Shown piece by piece: positions 1-11,597 of a stretch of DNA of 64,000 nucleotides. Position 1 is the first letter of the stretch; every line of letters starts with the position of its first letter. The DNA lies in contig JAQNBH010000014.1 in the NCBI GenBank assembly GCA_028752905.1, forward strand, positions 17,529,250 to 17,593,249. The letters are read 5' to 3'. Position numbers and translations under genes: made by a program. This DNA comes from Cladorhizidae sp. MBARI D1340-BT2. Its lineage: Eukaryota > Porifera > Demospongiae > Poecilosclerida > Cladorhizidae. The notes under the pieces are model-generated. The model saw nothing but the letters and a program-made list of their open reading frames with translations, searched no databases and was not told the origin of the DNA.

Positions 1-1
1 T

Positions 2-2693
2 GACAGCGTAACTGGCATTCATGCTGAAGTTTCTAAAAATGCAGCTTTGATGTGCTCTAGCAACCCAGTAACACCAGTTGCTGCTAGGACCCATGCCAAA
101 CAGGTAAGTCACAGTTCAGTAAGTGTAATTCTGGTTGGGTTTATGAAACACTTATCCCTCTTTCCGTGCACTTCGCAACCTTTTCGTCTTCAGGTATCTG
201 CTCCTGTTTCGCCAACTCACCTGTTTCTTCCCCCTCCCTACACTGCTAGGTCAGCTGCCACTGGTGTGCTACAGCCACAGTACACTCCTGCACAATATCC
301 AATCTATCCAGTGGCACATGCAGCAGCTGCACCTCCTCAGCCCATTATTATACAACAGGTAGTCATGGATGGAGGTAGAATTTACTAAGATGGAGTGAGG
401 GGAGGAGATTAATGGAAGGAGGGAAGGGTGCAAGCATAACATGCAACTTCCATATACCGTGAACTTTCCACTCACTCCCATCCATATACTATTAGTGGAA
501 CTTTGTGTGTCCAGAAATTGTTAAACGTAGATCAATTTTGGTAGTTAGAACTATGCTGTGGCATGAGAGTGTCTGTCTGTGGCATAGTGTTTTGAAGATA
601 GGTATTACTCCTGCATCCCTTTCTCCTTACCATAGTTCACATGCAGCAAAACTTTAGACAATGTCCCACTGAGGGAGTTGGTAAGTGGCAATACGATACT
701 TGCAAGGACAGCTTCTAATTACCAGCTTAGCATCTGAACTCCACCCTCAAATCAAAATAAGAGTAATTATAACCAATAAATCAGCATGTAGAAAAAGCTC
801 AATTAAGTAACTGAAGTGAGTTTCTGACTCCCAACTCTCTCCCAAGATCCACTGCTGGTTGCGTAGCTTTCTTCTAAGCTACTGTAGGTCACTGTACTTA
901 AAAAAGACTGAGTATATAGCATGCAAGTGTTAGTGAATGGACGACGAAAAATTTAGTCGACTTGCCTCTGTGAGTGGCAGTGCAACAAAATTTCGAGTAG
1001 GTGAGGAAATTAAAGAGAAAGTCATTGTAAAACATACATAGTGATTTGCTTGAATCTTGACACTGTATTTCTAGTATTATGATACATGTGTACTATATCA
1101 TGTGGGTGGGATTAGCTGGGCAAGGTTTGACTAAACAATATCTGCAATTTTTTGTCATGTGTACACATTACTACTGTGGAATACTTATACCCCACAGTCT
1201 TACCTCCCATGGTTCAAGGTTCATTGATCCTCTACTCATTCCTACCTTTTTTCTTTCTTCTCTTCCGCTCTCTATTGTCTTTCTCGTCTTGCTTCTCTTG
1301 GCTAGCCCTGTTTGTGTTTCTCCATCTTAGTTTCATCAGCTGGTTGTAACATCATAGTACTCGTGTGAGGGTCGCGGTGGTTTGGGGTTGGCTAGTAATC
1401 TACACCAGAACATGGTCCTTGAGCTGCAGTGCATTACTGTGTGCGATAGCCAACTAATTTCAGCCTCTACAAGCAGAAGTAACTAGAGTTTGGCTGATTA
1501 GCTGTTTCTGGATGACCAAGTAAAGAGTATCTCTATGGCTACAGGCTAGAGAGTAGTTCTATGCCTGAATAACAAGTGAGTGGGTCGATACCACAAGCTA
1601 GAGTGTAATTTGATCAGTGCGGAGCTTACTCAAACTTGTCCCTACAGGTCTACAAACTCCAATAAACCATGTGGTGGGAGTGACCAATACCATATTGACA
1701 TTTGGATTTTGAATGTTTTACTTGTAAATATATGCAGGGATAATGTTCACTGAACACTCAGTTGACATAACAAAATTACAATGGCCTTCTCAATAATCAA
1801 CTTTATAGATCGAGTATCTAAATTTCAAGTTGATTATTGAGATCATAACTATCTTAGTTATGCTAATATATTTTGATCAGCAAACAGGTAATGCTGCTTC
1901 TCAGGAGAACACGATTGGTGGTAGATATGGAAGGTATGGCTACCGGAATTACAACTGGATCTATTTATCCATCTCCATTATGTTGCTGATACTGAGTTTC
2001 TGTAACCCCTCCCTCTTTATTTTTGCCATTCCAGCCAACATTGCATCGTTAATTGTAAGTCAAACAAAAAAGTTGTTGGTTATGCAAATGATGACAAGTG
2101 CTTTAATTCTGTGCAAGTTGAAGGTTTAGTAAGAGGTTCTAATTTGTGTAAGTGGTAGCTACATGTAATTCAGTACTAAACATGCAGCAGCTTGTAATGT
2201 TATGTTTGTGATTTTACTGGCATTGTCAGAGTTTTTTATTATTGCATTGGAACTGAACTTGTAGTAGCCACAGGACATGGAGTTGATTAGACACAAGAGT
2301 GTTTTATTTTGTGTAGTTCTGTGCACAAGCTAGGGAACGTATATTAATGTGGGGAGTTATATAAACTGTTGCTTAGTCCTTTCACTGTTTCATGTCTCTG
2401 ACTGCCATAGCAACCATTAAAGAAGCGGTCTATATGTAGGTGGTTACTGAGTGTGTATTGTTGTTTATTGTTTTCTTGCCAATTCCCACTACAGATCTTA
2501 ATTGACGGGGATAGAGAAGCTTACCCATAGGCCAGACAAATTTCCCAGTGCTGCACCTTGGCTGGGTGTTGCTGCATCCTTGCAGAACTTTTTACATTCA
2601 TATATACTCATCATTTCCATCATAGCAATTATTGGAGCAACGACTGGTAGTGCTCTGGTATATCTCAGCCACTTTTTTGATGAAGGATTTTGA
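2..2693 (+). CDS. CD225/dispanin-like two-pass membrane protein, 5'-partial (gene A)
   Basis: Spliced gene whose start lies left of the window. Visible exons are 2-103, 194-358, 1881-2054 and probably 2517-2693; the first three join in phase 0 with GTAAGT-type donors at 104 and 2055 and AG acceptors before 194 and 1881. The product has a Pro/Gln/Tyr-rich cytosolic N-terminus (about residues 35-89, motifs such as QPQYTPAQYPIYP). A first hydrophobic segment with FCNPSLFIFAIPA follows (about 113-147), matching the CD225 (IFITM/PRRT/dispanin) signature of a hydrophobic helix with Cys-Asn-Pro. A second membrane segment is about 175-197 (SYILIISIIAIIGATTGSAL). The intron between the two membrane segments is where CD225 genes usually carry one. 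Such proteins are small membrane proteins of endosomal or plasma membranes; no specific function is claimed. The last acceptor is uncertain: the best-looking one (CTACAG, ending 2494) leads to a stop at 2528-2530, whereas AG at 2515-2516 keeps the second membrane segment in frame. Confidence 0.72.
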
Positions 2694-2964
2694 GAGAAAA
2701 TGTCATTCTTGTGATTTAGATTATGAGCTAGAAGTATTTCAATATCGGTCCATTGAATGGACACTATTATTATATGATACTTCTGTCAACATGAGTAAAA
2801 TAATACTGTCATTATTGTATTAGTGTTGTGAAGGACTGAGTGATTTTTCCTGTGCATTTGTAATGCTTGCATTGTGTGTTATTACTATGTTGCTAGAGTA
2901 TTGTTATTGTTACATGCATTACTCATTAGTGAGACCCTTACCTGTAGGGATTTTGAAAGTCTAT

Positions 2965-2970
2965 AATAAA
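2965..2970 (+). terminator. Poly(A) signal of gene A
   Basis: AATAAA, about 270 bp after the likely stop of gene A, followed by an AT-rich stretch. It is the first well-placed candidate for the 3' end of that gene. Confidence 0.5.
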
Positions 2971-3618
2971 ATTTATTATTATTAAAAAAAATAATTAATT
3001 GATAAAACAATATACTTATGGGCGGCATATAATATAGTAAATAGTGAAGAATAATCTGAATGTTCGTTGTCTACATCATTGGCTCCTTCTTCCAACCCTT
3101 TTTTTAACAAAGCGAATCCAATCGAGTTGTTCATAAAGTGAATCCAATAGAGTTGTTCATTGATACACTGCTAGTCTCATGCGCTAAATGTATTCCCCCT
3201 CCTCTCTACAGAATGGCTGGATAGGAGCCTAGGCAAAACGAGGTTATCCTCCCAAAAAGGATGCCCTCCTAAAATGAGGCTAGCTACAAAACAAGAATTG
3301 TACAAGTGACCTAATGAGGGAAAGAGGCTACATGGTGAATGGTATGGGTGTTATGGACACTTTCCTTCTCTGCTTCTGCTAAGCCCATGCATTGGCTGGT
3401 TAGGACAGTCACTCTATACTGGGTTGTGCCTGGAAGGGTAGCTTCTTCATTGTGGGCTGCCATTGGAGCCATGTTGGTCTGAGGGGTTCCATGTGCATAT
3501 TCTTTGTGAATTTTGTCCAGAAAGGTGACTTGTAGGGAAGCTCCTGAATGCATATCAATAATGACACATTCACCAGAATGATAGAAGTGGTGAAAGGATG
3601 TGGCAGGGGCCGAATAAA
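2971..3618. other. Intergenic stretch, nothing recognised
   Basis: AT-rich 3' flank of gene A up to the truncated left end of the Gypsy remnant. A roughly 25-bp segment ending GTTGTTCAT occurs twice in tandem near 3112-3162. Short open frames on both strands (for example 3311-3634, -) show no recognisable domain. No gene is called. Confidence 0.5.
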
Positions 3619-5278
3619 AGATCTCCGACATCACCTACCATGTCAGGATGCCCGACAAAAGGAAGCAGAGTCGAGTCTTCCATGTGAATGCCATAGCAGA
3701 GTGGAGGAACCCAGTGGCAGCATGCTTGATGATTGAAGCAGAAGGCCCTGCAGATGCTCACTCTGAGTTGACAGTTGATAGTTGGGAGAGAGAGACCGAG
3801 TTGAAGAGACCGAAGATTGATGACAGCTTGACAGTCACAACGAGAAGACCTCCAGAAGTGGGAGTACAAGTTTAGGGAAACCTTCCGACCGCAGGCGGGA
3901 AGAACAACCCTTACCCATCCACACAGGAGATTCCCCACCGGTCTACTCTCCTCCCTACAGGCTCAGTAGGCATAGACACTCAGAAGTTCAGAGTCAGATC
4001 CATGATCTACTTGAAGCAGGGATCATTAGACCATCGACCAGCCCATGGGCTTCGCCTATCGTATTGGTTCCGAAAAAGGACGGTAGCACCCGGCTATGTG
4101 TCAATTACAGAAAGCTGAATGCGGTAACCAGGCCCGACCCGTATCCCATGCCTAGGGTGGACGATCTGCTAGATGGTCTTGGACGGGCACAGTATATTTC
4201 GGCCCTTGATCTACGGAGAGGTTACTGGCAGATCCCAGTCGAGGAGGGATCTCAAGAGAAGACAGCCTTTGTGACCCCGCTAGGGAAATATGAATTTACA
4301 GTGATGCCCTTCGGTCTTGTGGGCGCACCGGCTGTGTTCCAACGTCTCATGAATACGTTGCTGTCGGATGTCAAGGAATATGCTGCAGCATATATGGACG
4401 ATGTTACCATTTTCAGCCTCACTTGGGAGGACCATGTCGAACACCTGCATCAGGTGATGTCCCGGTTGCAGAGAGCTGGACTGACAGTCAACCATGGCAA
4501 GTGTCAGTTAGGAACAAGAGAGTGTGAGTTCCTTGGTCACAGGGTCGGCAGAGGAAGAGTGAGACCAATACCGAGCAAGGTGAGAGCTGTTAGGGAGTTC
4601 TCCAAACCAGTCAAGAAGAAGGATATTCGTTCATTCTTAGGTCTTGCGAACTATTATCGGAGGTTTGTACAGGGATTTTCAGAAGTTGCAGCCCCACTGC
4701 ATGAGATGACGAAAAAGGAATCACCCAACTGAGTTGTCTGGACACCAGATCGAGAGACGGCATTCAGAGATCTGAAGGCAGCATTGTCATCTGATGCCGT
4801 ACTCATTAGCCCGGATTATGACAAAATCTTCATGCTCCAGACAGACGCTTCTGGCACAGGCCTTGGTGTGGTGCTTAGCCAGAAGAATGAGGAAGGTGAG
4901 GACCAACCTATTGCCTTCCACTCAAGGAAACTACTACCGAGAGAGAGACGTTACTCGGCAGTAGAGCTCGAGTGCCTTGCAGTCGTTGAAGGTGTGAAAC
5001 ACTTCAGGGTGTATCTTAGTGGAGCGCCATTTGAAATATACACGGATCACAAGGCTCTCGCCTATCTCCAAAAGTTTCGAGATGTGAACAGCAGGCTAAC
5101 ACGCTGGTCTCTCGCACTTCAGCCATACAGTTTCGAGATTATTCGTAGGCCAGGGATAAACAATGGCAATGCTGATGGCCTCAGCAGACAGAGCTGGCCG
5201 CCTGACAAGGAGCCCACTCCAGAAGAAGTAGGGGGGAGTGTCAGGGAACCCCCTGACAATGCTGAATACCTCATCTAG
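3619..5278 (+). pseudogene. Gypsy pol remnant: integrase C-terminus, RT, RNase H
   Basis: RT and RNase H copied and degraded template RNA for the element. Visible RT motifs: VPKKDGSTRLCVNYRKLN (from 4067), ALDLRRGYWQIP, MPFGL and the catalytic YMDD at 4391-4402, then FLGHRV and SFLGLANYYRRFV. RNase H shows TDASGTGLGVVLSQ, the SAVELECLAVV glutamate motif, YTDHKAL and GNADGLSR. Breaks: frame changes near 3835 and 3915, and an in-frame TGA at 4730-4732 between RT and RNase H. That TGA could be a decayed CGA, a CpG transition. The reading frame runs straight through the purine tract into the LTR before stopping at 5276-5278, with no coding room for a downstream integrase. Not functional as it stands. 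Confidence 0.85.
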
Positions 5279-5563
5279 GCTGAACTCTTGAGTGCAAGAC
5301 TAAACTGGCATCACCTCAGGAATGTAATTGCAATGTGTTATGATTGTGACTATATTTAGCGAGGACTTATATTACACATGACTGCTGGATTATAAAAGCA
5401 CCTCGCACGTGATTCATGCTCAGTTCTGTCATGCTTGATGCTCTGTACAAGTCTTGAATGTAAGCTATAATAGAACTTTATATAACGCTTCTCATAGCTC
5501 TAGACGGCGAGTGTTGTGGACCTGTACCCTGCCCTAGCTCCAACCAGAGTTAGGTCCATAACA
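5239..5563 (+). repeat. 3' LTR of the GMR1-like element
   Basis: Starts with TGTCAGGG directly after the tract AGTAGGGGGGAG, a good polypurine tract, and ends ...CATAACA at 5563. It therefore has the TG...CA ends of an LTR. A TATA box (TATAAAAG) lies at 5391-5398. An alternative left edge is TGTTATG at 5336, which would give a 7-bp inverted terminal match with CATAACA. The polypurine tract favours 5239. Confidence 0.6.
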
Positions 5564-6256
5564 GTAATAATTGAGTTGGCATCTCCGTAACAATGAGCAA
5601 ACTTGCCTAACTTTATCAAAACTAGCTACCTTGTTCATCTCGGCATTAGTACAATGACCATGGTGATTTCATTAATGGTGTGCAGATCTTTGTTGGGTTG
5701 TTAGGCCCTGGTCGATAGTTAGTGGCTGGCAAATCAATAGCCAGGTATTGCCTTGACTGGCGTAGCCGACCCTTTACCTTCCGGGTCGGGAAAAAAGGGA
5801 ATATGCGTGCGCGCGAATATAGTGCGCTTCAAGCAGGCGTGGTTGAAAGTATACAGAGGTAGCTGCTACCTGTTTCAGTTGGGAAGCTGGATCTTGTGAA
5901 AATATGAGGAGGCTCACTCATCTATGAAGCGTGCACTAGGCTCACGCCGTTCAGTAATGCGTGAACCACCGCCTTGCAATGAGGCAGTTATCTCTGCACT
6001 AACACCCTTCGACTTTCACTCTACAACCGTAGTTGCATGAACATAAAAAATCAAATTTTGTTGAGCGCACACCTGCTTTCGATCACGAAGAATTAAAAAA
6101 CGGGGCGTATAATATAGAGCATAAATGGGCGTTGCTAACGAAAACGTCCCTCTATTTAATTGGGGATTGAAGTCATTTCTCTGCAAGCTGCTCTATTTTA
6201 TCTTGCGCGATTTGTAGTACTACGTAAAGCTGCTCAAGGCCACTCGGCAATTAAAG
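5564..6256. other. 5' flank of gene B
   Basis: No open reading frame of interest. A GC-richer patch near 5755-5830 contains a small inverted repeat (CCGACCC/GGGTCGG). This stretch presumably holds the promoter of gene B, but I see no convincing core element. Confidence 0.4.
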
Positions 6257-9200
6257 ATGGATCATCATGGTTAGTGTAATAGAACCTAGAAGCTAAATAG
6301 ATTTTCAGTCATGCATAATTTTTTACTGCCGTAGAAATGAACGACTATGCTGGATCTAAAAGGGGCTACAGTATTCTTCCGTCTGCTGAATACACGCCTA
6401 GCACAATTCCTCAGCCTGGCTATACCCCCATGCCTGCAGTGGTGCAACAACAGTCAAGCAATACTGTAAGTTCAGTGTGGGGGGCTAAGTTAAAAGTTAC
6501 TTTTGGGGTGATGTCCTGTAAGCAAATGGGTATGGAATAAGGAGGAGTGGGGGCTAATTAGTTTTTAGGTGGGTTGGTGGGGGAACTTATTCATCACAGA
6601 CTCTCTTGTATTTCCAACAGAGGTACCAGGCGCACTCCATTGTGGGAGTGCTTTCAAGCTGGTACTGCATCCAGCGACTTCTAAACACATACATAACATA
6701 CTACAGACCAGACATCGTTATGGCTACTTACAAAAAAAAAATTCTTTTTAATTTTTAACCTGGTGAAGTCTGGGATAGATTCAGCCATTTCAGCAAGTGT
6801 TTTAAAAATAGAGTAGGGCTAGAGGCAGCCTCACTAGAGCTCTACTAATAGAGAAGGGCTAGAGGCAGCCTCACTAGCAAGCTCCTTGCATTATGTGTGC
6901 TCTAACATACTAGCAGGGCTAGAGGCACTCTCGCTAGCAAATTCCTGCTATGTGAGCTATAATATAGCTAGCATTGTTTGTTGGTAACACCGCCATGTTG
7001 CGTTATTTGTGTGCTGCTATCGTCAGGGAATGTGAAAATTGCATGCTTAGGTGTGTTCCTAGTCAAATGGGCTGCACTGCCAACTGCTGTGCCGTTTTTG
7101 ACGATAGTGGTTGTTTCCAGTGAGATTGGAGTCCAAAGTCACCTACCTAACACAACATAGCCAATGTCTGTCTCGGTGTAAAAGTACACAACTGTGCCAG
7201 CTTACTTGCTTCTAAACTGTGGCTGTGCAAATATATGTATATATTTATAATATAACGTTTAATTTTTTTATTTATTGAATATTATTGTTGTAGTAATGTT
7301 TATGTCACTTGGAGCGCTCGTTGATGTGGTGGCATAGTAGGGGGAAGGTGGGGGAGGTTGTTTCAGGATATTCAGTATTTTTCTACCGGTATAGGGCACC
7401 TTTGGGGGACATCATTAATAGCTGTGATTAAATTTTAATAGCTCTGATATCCTGCTCAACCTTAGAACTATTGTAGCCATACTTTTGTTGTTACCAGGCT
7501 GGTGTAGGCTTGCAAATCTAATAAGCCATTATTAATTTTCTTGGAAGTTTCCCATGCCCATAGAGAGAAGAGTACCCAGTTGTGGTGATGATATGGGAGA
7601 TTCCACTCGTGAACCAGAACAGATTATACTCAGTTGAGTACATAGCTATCATAACTGAGGATACTCCTAACTTAGCTCTGTAACCTTGTGCACGGCTATG
7701 TGCATTGCCATAATCTCCTGTTCTTTAACACTTTTTCCAATCTTGGTGCTTAGGGCACCACCAATGTGAAGCCCTCCTCTAGTTACCGTTACAAGTCGTC
7801 TTTGCCGGGCATGCATGGTATCTCACTGTGAAGTGGCTGTCTCGTCGTTGAAAAGTATTTTTTGCATGCATAGTTAGCTTCTCCGTCACTAGTGCTACCA
7901 CACCTATTAATGGCTTTGTTTCTCTAACCAGTTTCTTGCTTTAAGGGGCGACAGTTTTAAAAAGGTGGCTTTAGGTAACAAATTACCAGACACTGTAAGT
8001 ACTATCTCTTGCAAAAATTTTATTCTCTATGCACTCTCAGTTGACATAACTTGAAATCACATTTTGAAGAGATGTTCCAGCCTTCATCAGGAATCATGAT
8101 TGTTGTTGTATGCATGTAGACAATTAGTGGGGATTTACCCAGTGTTTTTCTGGATATTGCTCCACTTCCTTTCCTTGGATTCCCACTGTCCTTTCATGTT
8201 GAGTCACATCCTGACAGTCAACACCCCTGCACCCCAATAGCATAGCTAGCTACTGTGTGTGCGTGCTGCAGTGTGTGCGTGTATGTATGTATGCATGCAT
8301 GTGAGTGGATGTGTGCATGCATATATATGTGAGTGTGTGTATGTATGCATGTGTGTGTATGTGTGCATGTATATATGTATGTGTGTGTGTATGTATGAAT
8401 GTATGCGCATGTGTGTGGATGCGTGCATGCATATGTGTGTGTGTGTGTGTGGATGTGTGCATGCATATATATGTGTGTGTGTGTGTATGCATGTGTGTGG
8501 ATGTGTGCATGTATATGTGTGTGTGTATGTATACATATGTGTGGATGTAGGCATGTACATGTGTGTGTGTGTAGGCAGAGTAGAGGCACAAACAAATTCT
8601 CTGTACATAGACAATGGTGTGTACATGTAAACACTAGTATAGTGTATAGTGGAAGTGGTCATTTCTTGTTTAAATAATCCCATTTTCCATTTCAGGCTTT
8701 ACCTAATTCTGTTTCCAGATTCCATTAAAAAAATATTGTCTTGAAAATAAGTGCAAGAAATAATGCTGAAGGTTCAGAATATGCTCCTCGTTGAACTGCT
8801 TGGCACGTTCCTCTGCTGATACACAGCAACAGGTGCACTTATCTTGGCTCTTGCAGAGACTGAACCTTCTTCCACATGCATATAGATGCTTTAACCCTCT
8901 GAATGATGGAGGGTGCATTCAATTTTCTAGCAGAGATCAAGCACTCACATAATGCAGGTATTTTCAATTAGTTGTGTGTGGGGGGGGGGGGGGGGGGGGC
9001 CCGGGATACGAACCACTGCTGCTATAGAGCTTGTGGTCAATGAGAATCCCCCTCCCCCTTTGTGATCTGCTGGTTTGCTCTCTGTATAATACCACACTCA
9101 CACCACACCTATACCACATGTTACATACATGCACACACTCCATATCACACCATGTACACCACACCTATACCACATGTTACATGCACACACTATATCATGC

Positions 9201-11415
9201 ACACCACACCTATACCACATGTTACATGTACATGCACATGCACACACACAGAATATTGTAGTGGTTGGACAGCCGCAGCCCCAACAAGTGGTGAACATCC
9301 GTATACCACGTGCTACTACCTACACTGCACTGGCAGTTATCTTGATAGTCCTGTGCCTGATCCATGGCAATTTTCTAGCACTCGTGTGCCTCATCCCTGC
9401 CATTATATGCTCCTGTGTGGTAAGTCACTAACAGTTGATAACACAGTAATTCTCCCTGTATCAATTCACTTTCCATGTGTTCCAGTATGCATATCTTGCT
9501 GTGACATGGCACTATATCTTGCTGCTACATGGCACCATATCTTGCTGTGACATGGCACCATATCTTGCTGCTACATGGCACCATATCTTGCTGCCACATG
9601 CACCATATCTTGCTGCCACATGCACCATATCTTGCTGCTACATGGCACCATATCTTGCTGCTACATGGCACCATATCTTGCTGTGACGTGGCACCATATC
9701 TTGCTGTGACACGGCACCATATCTTGCTGTGACATGGCACAATATCTTGCTGCGACATGGCACAATATCTTGCTGCGACATGGCACCATATCTTGCTGCC
9801 ACATGCACCATATCTTGCTGCTACATGGCACCATATCTTGCTGCGACATGGCACCATATCTTGCTGCCACATGGCACCATATCTTGCTGCCACATGCACC
9901 ATATCTTGCTGCTACATGGCACCATATCTTGCTAAGACATAACTCTGCATCTTGTTGTGTTATTTACATGCTAGCTAGTGACATACACAATCCATGACAA
10001 GCCACAGAATTATTGCACACCTATGTAGTAAACTTATGTGGTTGCCGAAGATACTAGCCGGAAACATGTGTTCTGTTGTGTGAACACATACGTTCCTTTC
10101 GACTAAACCTGAATAATGCTTCCATAATTGTGAAGACTGCCAATAATCTTGGAAGCTCTCATGAGCCCACCATGAGTTTGTTTGTCGCACTTGCTTGGTG
10201 CTGCATCTGCATGGAAACTAGTTCTGCACCCACTTCCCGGTAAATATGTACCAAAAGCTATCCCAATCGTATGTTTCTAAGTTACCCTATGGAGCGTTTA
10301 TAGATAACATTTAAAATACCTCATTTTTAAGCTAAATTCTTCCATTGCATGCCTACCAAATATGGGGGGCATAGATGTTCGGTAGCTAGAAGGGAAACAT
10401 TGAAAAATACATACCAGTCAGAATTAAAGAAGGCATTTCAAAGCAGTCAAGCTATCCGGTTTCAAGATGTGCTTTTTATTTCGGGTTCTGGACGGTGAAT
10501 TTGGACTCTCTGAGGAGGAAAGCAGCTGATGAAGAAGCTGATGTCATCTCTCACCTTGGCCAGGATAGTGTTGACCCTGAAGCTCTGCTATCACTGGTTG
10601 GAGTAGCGTGGCTGACCTGCCTCCTAAGCACTCACTCAAGCTGACGGTTTTGATGGAGATGAGATTACCAGTGATGATGAAGGCATTGATAGTGAAATAA
10701 GCTATAATTAGCTGTGCAGTTAGTGAACTAGAAGCTTGGGCAGATCCAGCTGTCCCTACGTAGAATGACGAAATCAGTTGTTTGTTTATTTATAGTTAAA
10801 TAATGTTGATAGTTAAATAATGTTGCAAGATAAAAAAATAAAAAATAGGGGGGTGGAGAGGAGGAGAAGATAGAACATACTGAATTGCCTGGTCAAAAAA
10901 GGAAGGAAGAATGAGTGTTTATATATCTGTGTAGATAAATTAGATAAGCCATCATATACAGATTTTAAGGTGTACAATATTGGTATGATTATAGATGTCA
11001 AGGGTTATCCTCAATTATGGGCACCATTATAAAAGGCAGGAAAGTTACCAAGTTTAACAAATTACAAATCATTACTTTCGAGAGAAAATACTTTTAGGTA
11101 AATGATTCACTTGCTTTTCCTCTCCCTTCCCTCCCCTCCTTTATTTCCTGGCAGGCCAATGATCACAACTCTGCAGGAGGTTATAACCAAGCCAAGTCTT
11201 GTGGAAGTTACTCACTATGCTGCAGCATCTGTTCCATGGTCTACTTTTTCCTGGCGCTGGTAACTGGTATTATTTTCCTGGTTTTAATCTTCGCTTCAGA
11301 CCTGGTAATCTTCGACAACATTAAAATCAGTTTGGGCCTCTGCCACTGCTCCTTTACTGACAATACTTACGTCAACAAGGTTATTGATGAAGTTAGTGGA
11401 CAAAATTGCTGCTGA
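6257..11415 (+). CDS. CD225/dispanin-like two-pass membrane protein (gene B)
   Basis: Complete spliced gene. Main exons: 6337-6465 (MNDYAGSKRGYSILPS...), 9252-9419 and 11155-11415, all joined in phase 0 with GTAAGT donors at 6466 and 9420 and CAG acceptors; product 185 residues. An upstream mini-exon 6257-6269 (ATG GAT CAT CAT G, donor GTTAGT; acceptor GCCGTAG ending 6334) would join in frame and add MDHHE. The N-terminus is Pro/Gln/Tyr rich. The first hydrophobic segment is about residues 66-99, the second about 118-147, with a CC pair (121-122) just before the second. The tail is about 38 residues and ends CC at the stop. Exon structure and phases match gene A, so the two are tandem paralogues. 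The two large introns (2.8 and 1.7 kb) are filled with simple repeats. CD225 family membership is inferred from architecture and the shared exon layout. Confidence 0.75.
6808..6944 (+). repeat. Short degenerate triplicated segment in gene B intron
   Basis: The motif AGGGCTAGAGGCAGCCTCAC occurs twice (near 6815 and 6855) and a degenerate version near 6915. It lies in the first large intron. Confidence 0.6.
8250..8575. repeat. TG/ATGTGTG-rich simple repeat
   Basis: Interrupted TGTGTATG/TGTGGATG repeat in the first large intron of gene B. The long open frames on both strands (His/Thr- or Cys/Val-rich) are by-products of the repeat, not genes. Confidence 0.9.
8980..8999 (+). repeat. Homopolymer run of 20 G
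   Basis: Uninterrupted G tract following GTTGTGTGT. It is quadruplex-prone and its length in an assembly is unreliable. Confidence 0.85.
9092..9248 (+). repeat. Imperfect tandem repeat just upstream of gene B exon 2
   Basis: Repeats of ACCACACCTATACCACATGT separated by variable CA-rich spacers. The CA-rich end supplies the pyrimidine/CA context of the acceptor (CACACACAG) of the 9252 exon. Confidence 0.75.
9487..9936. repeat. 23-bp minisatellite, about 20 copies
   Basis: Unit of about 23 bp around CATGGCACCATATCTTGCTG, with 22-bp variants lacking one G. It begins about 65 bp after the donor of gene B exon 2, inside the second large intron. The repeat is open in several frames on both strands, so its predicted peptides are not evidence of coding. 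Confidence 0.9.
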
Positions 11416-11597
11416 GGTTACAGATCCAGAACCTTCCATGGTGTTAACTGATACACATTTGTGTAACGTTCTGTACATTAAGTGTTTAGTTCCTATTATA
11501 CTTGAGAATTGTCATGTGTATTTCTAGATAATAGTTGTTGCTGTATTTTTTGGTACCAAAGTGCATCAGATAGTATTGTACACACCATATATAGGCC

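Larger units (their letters stand above)
3619..5563 (+). mobile_element. 5'-truncated Ty3/Gypsy retrotransposon with integrase upstream of RT (GMR1-like order)
   Basis: The + strand reads, in order: the tail of an integrase (MPDKRKQSRVFHVN, about 3648-3690), an acidic linker, reverse transcriptase (about 3920-4640), RNase H (about 4740-5200), a purine-rich tract (5229-5238) and a 325-bp LTR. Normal Ty3/Gypsy elements place integrase after RNase H. Integrase before RT is known from the GMR1-like group. The linker between integrase tail and RT can be followed across two frameshifts without an LTR in between, so this is one polyprotein rather than two abutting elements. The element has lost its gag, protease, most of integrase and its 5' LTR. 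Target-site duplication cannot be tested because the left end is gone. Confidence 0.75.

Noticed and set aside
1079..1349. Hydrophobic open frames in the gene A intron
   Set aside because: Pyrimidine-rich TTTCTT/CTTCTC DNA gives Phe/Leu/Ser text; no homology and inside an intron.
3311..3938. - strand frames of 107 and 122 codons near the Gypsy left end
   Set aside because: The second is antisense to the integrase tail; the first has no recognisable domain.
5755..5830. GC-rich patch that could be a tRNA or other small RNA
   Set aside because: Only a 7-bp inverted repeat; no cloverleaf or A/B-box pattern could be made out.
8218..8683. His/Thr-rich and Cys/Val-rich open frames on both strands
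   Set aside because: They are translations of a TG-rich simple repeat and are open on both strands at once.
9477..9997. Open frames of up to 125 codons over the 23-bp repeat
   Set aside because: Open on both strands because the repeat lacks stops in several frames; the location is inside an intron of gene B.
10495..10710. Acidic, coding-looking stretch in the last intron of gene B (SLRRKAADEEADVI..., then DGDEITSDDEGID)
   Set aside because: Short, in two frames, with no recognisable domain or clear splice sites; perhaps a decayed insertion but not supportable.
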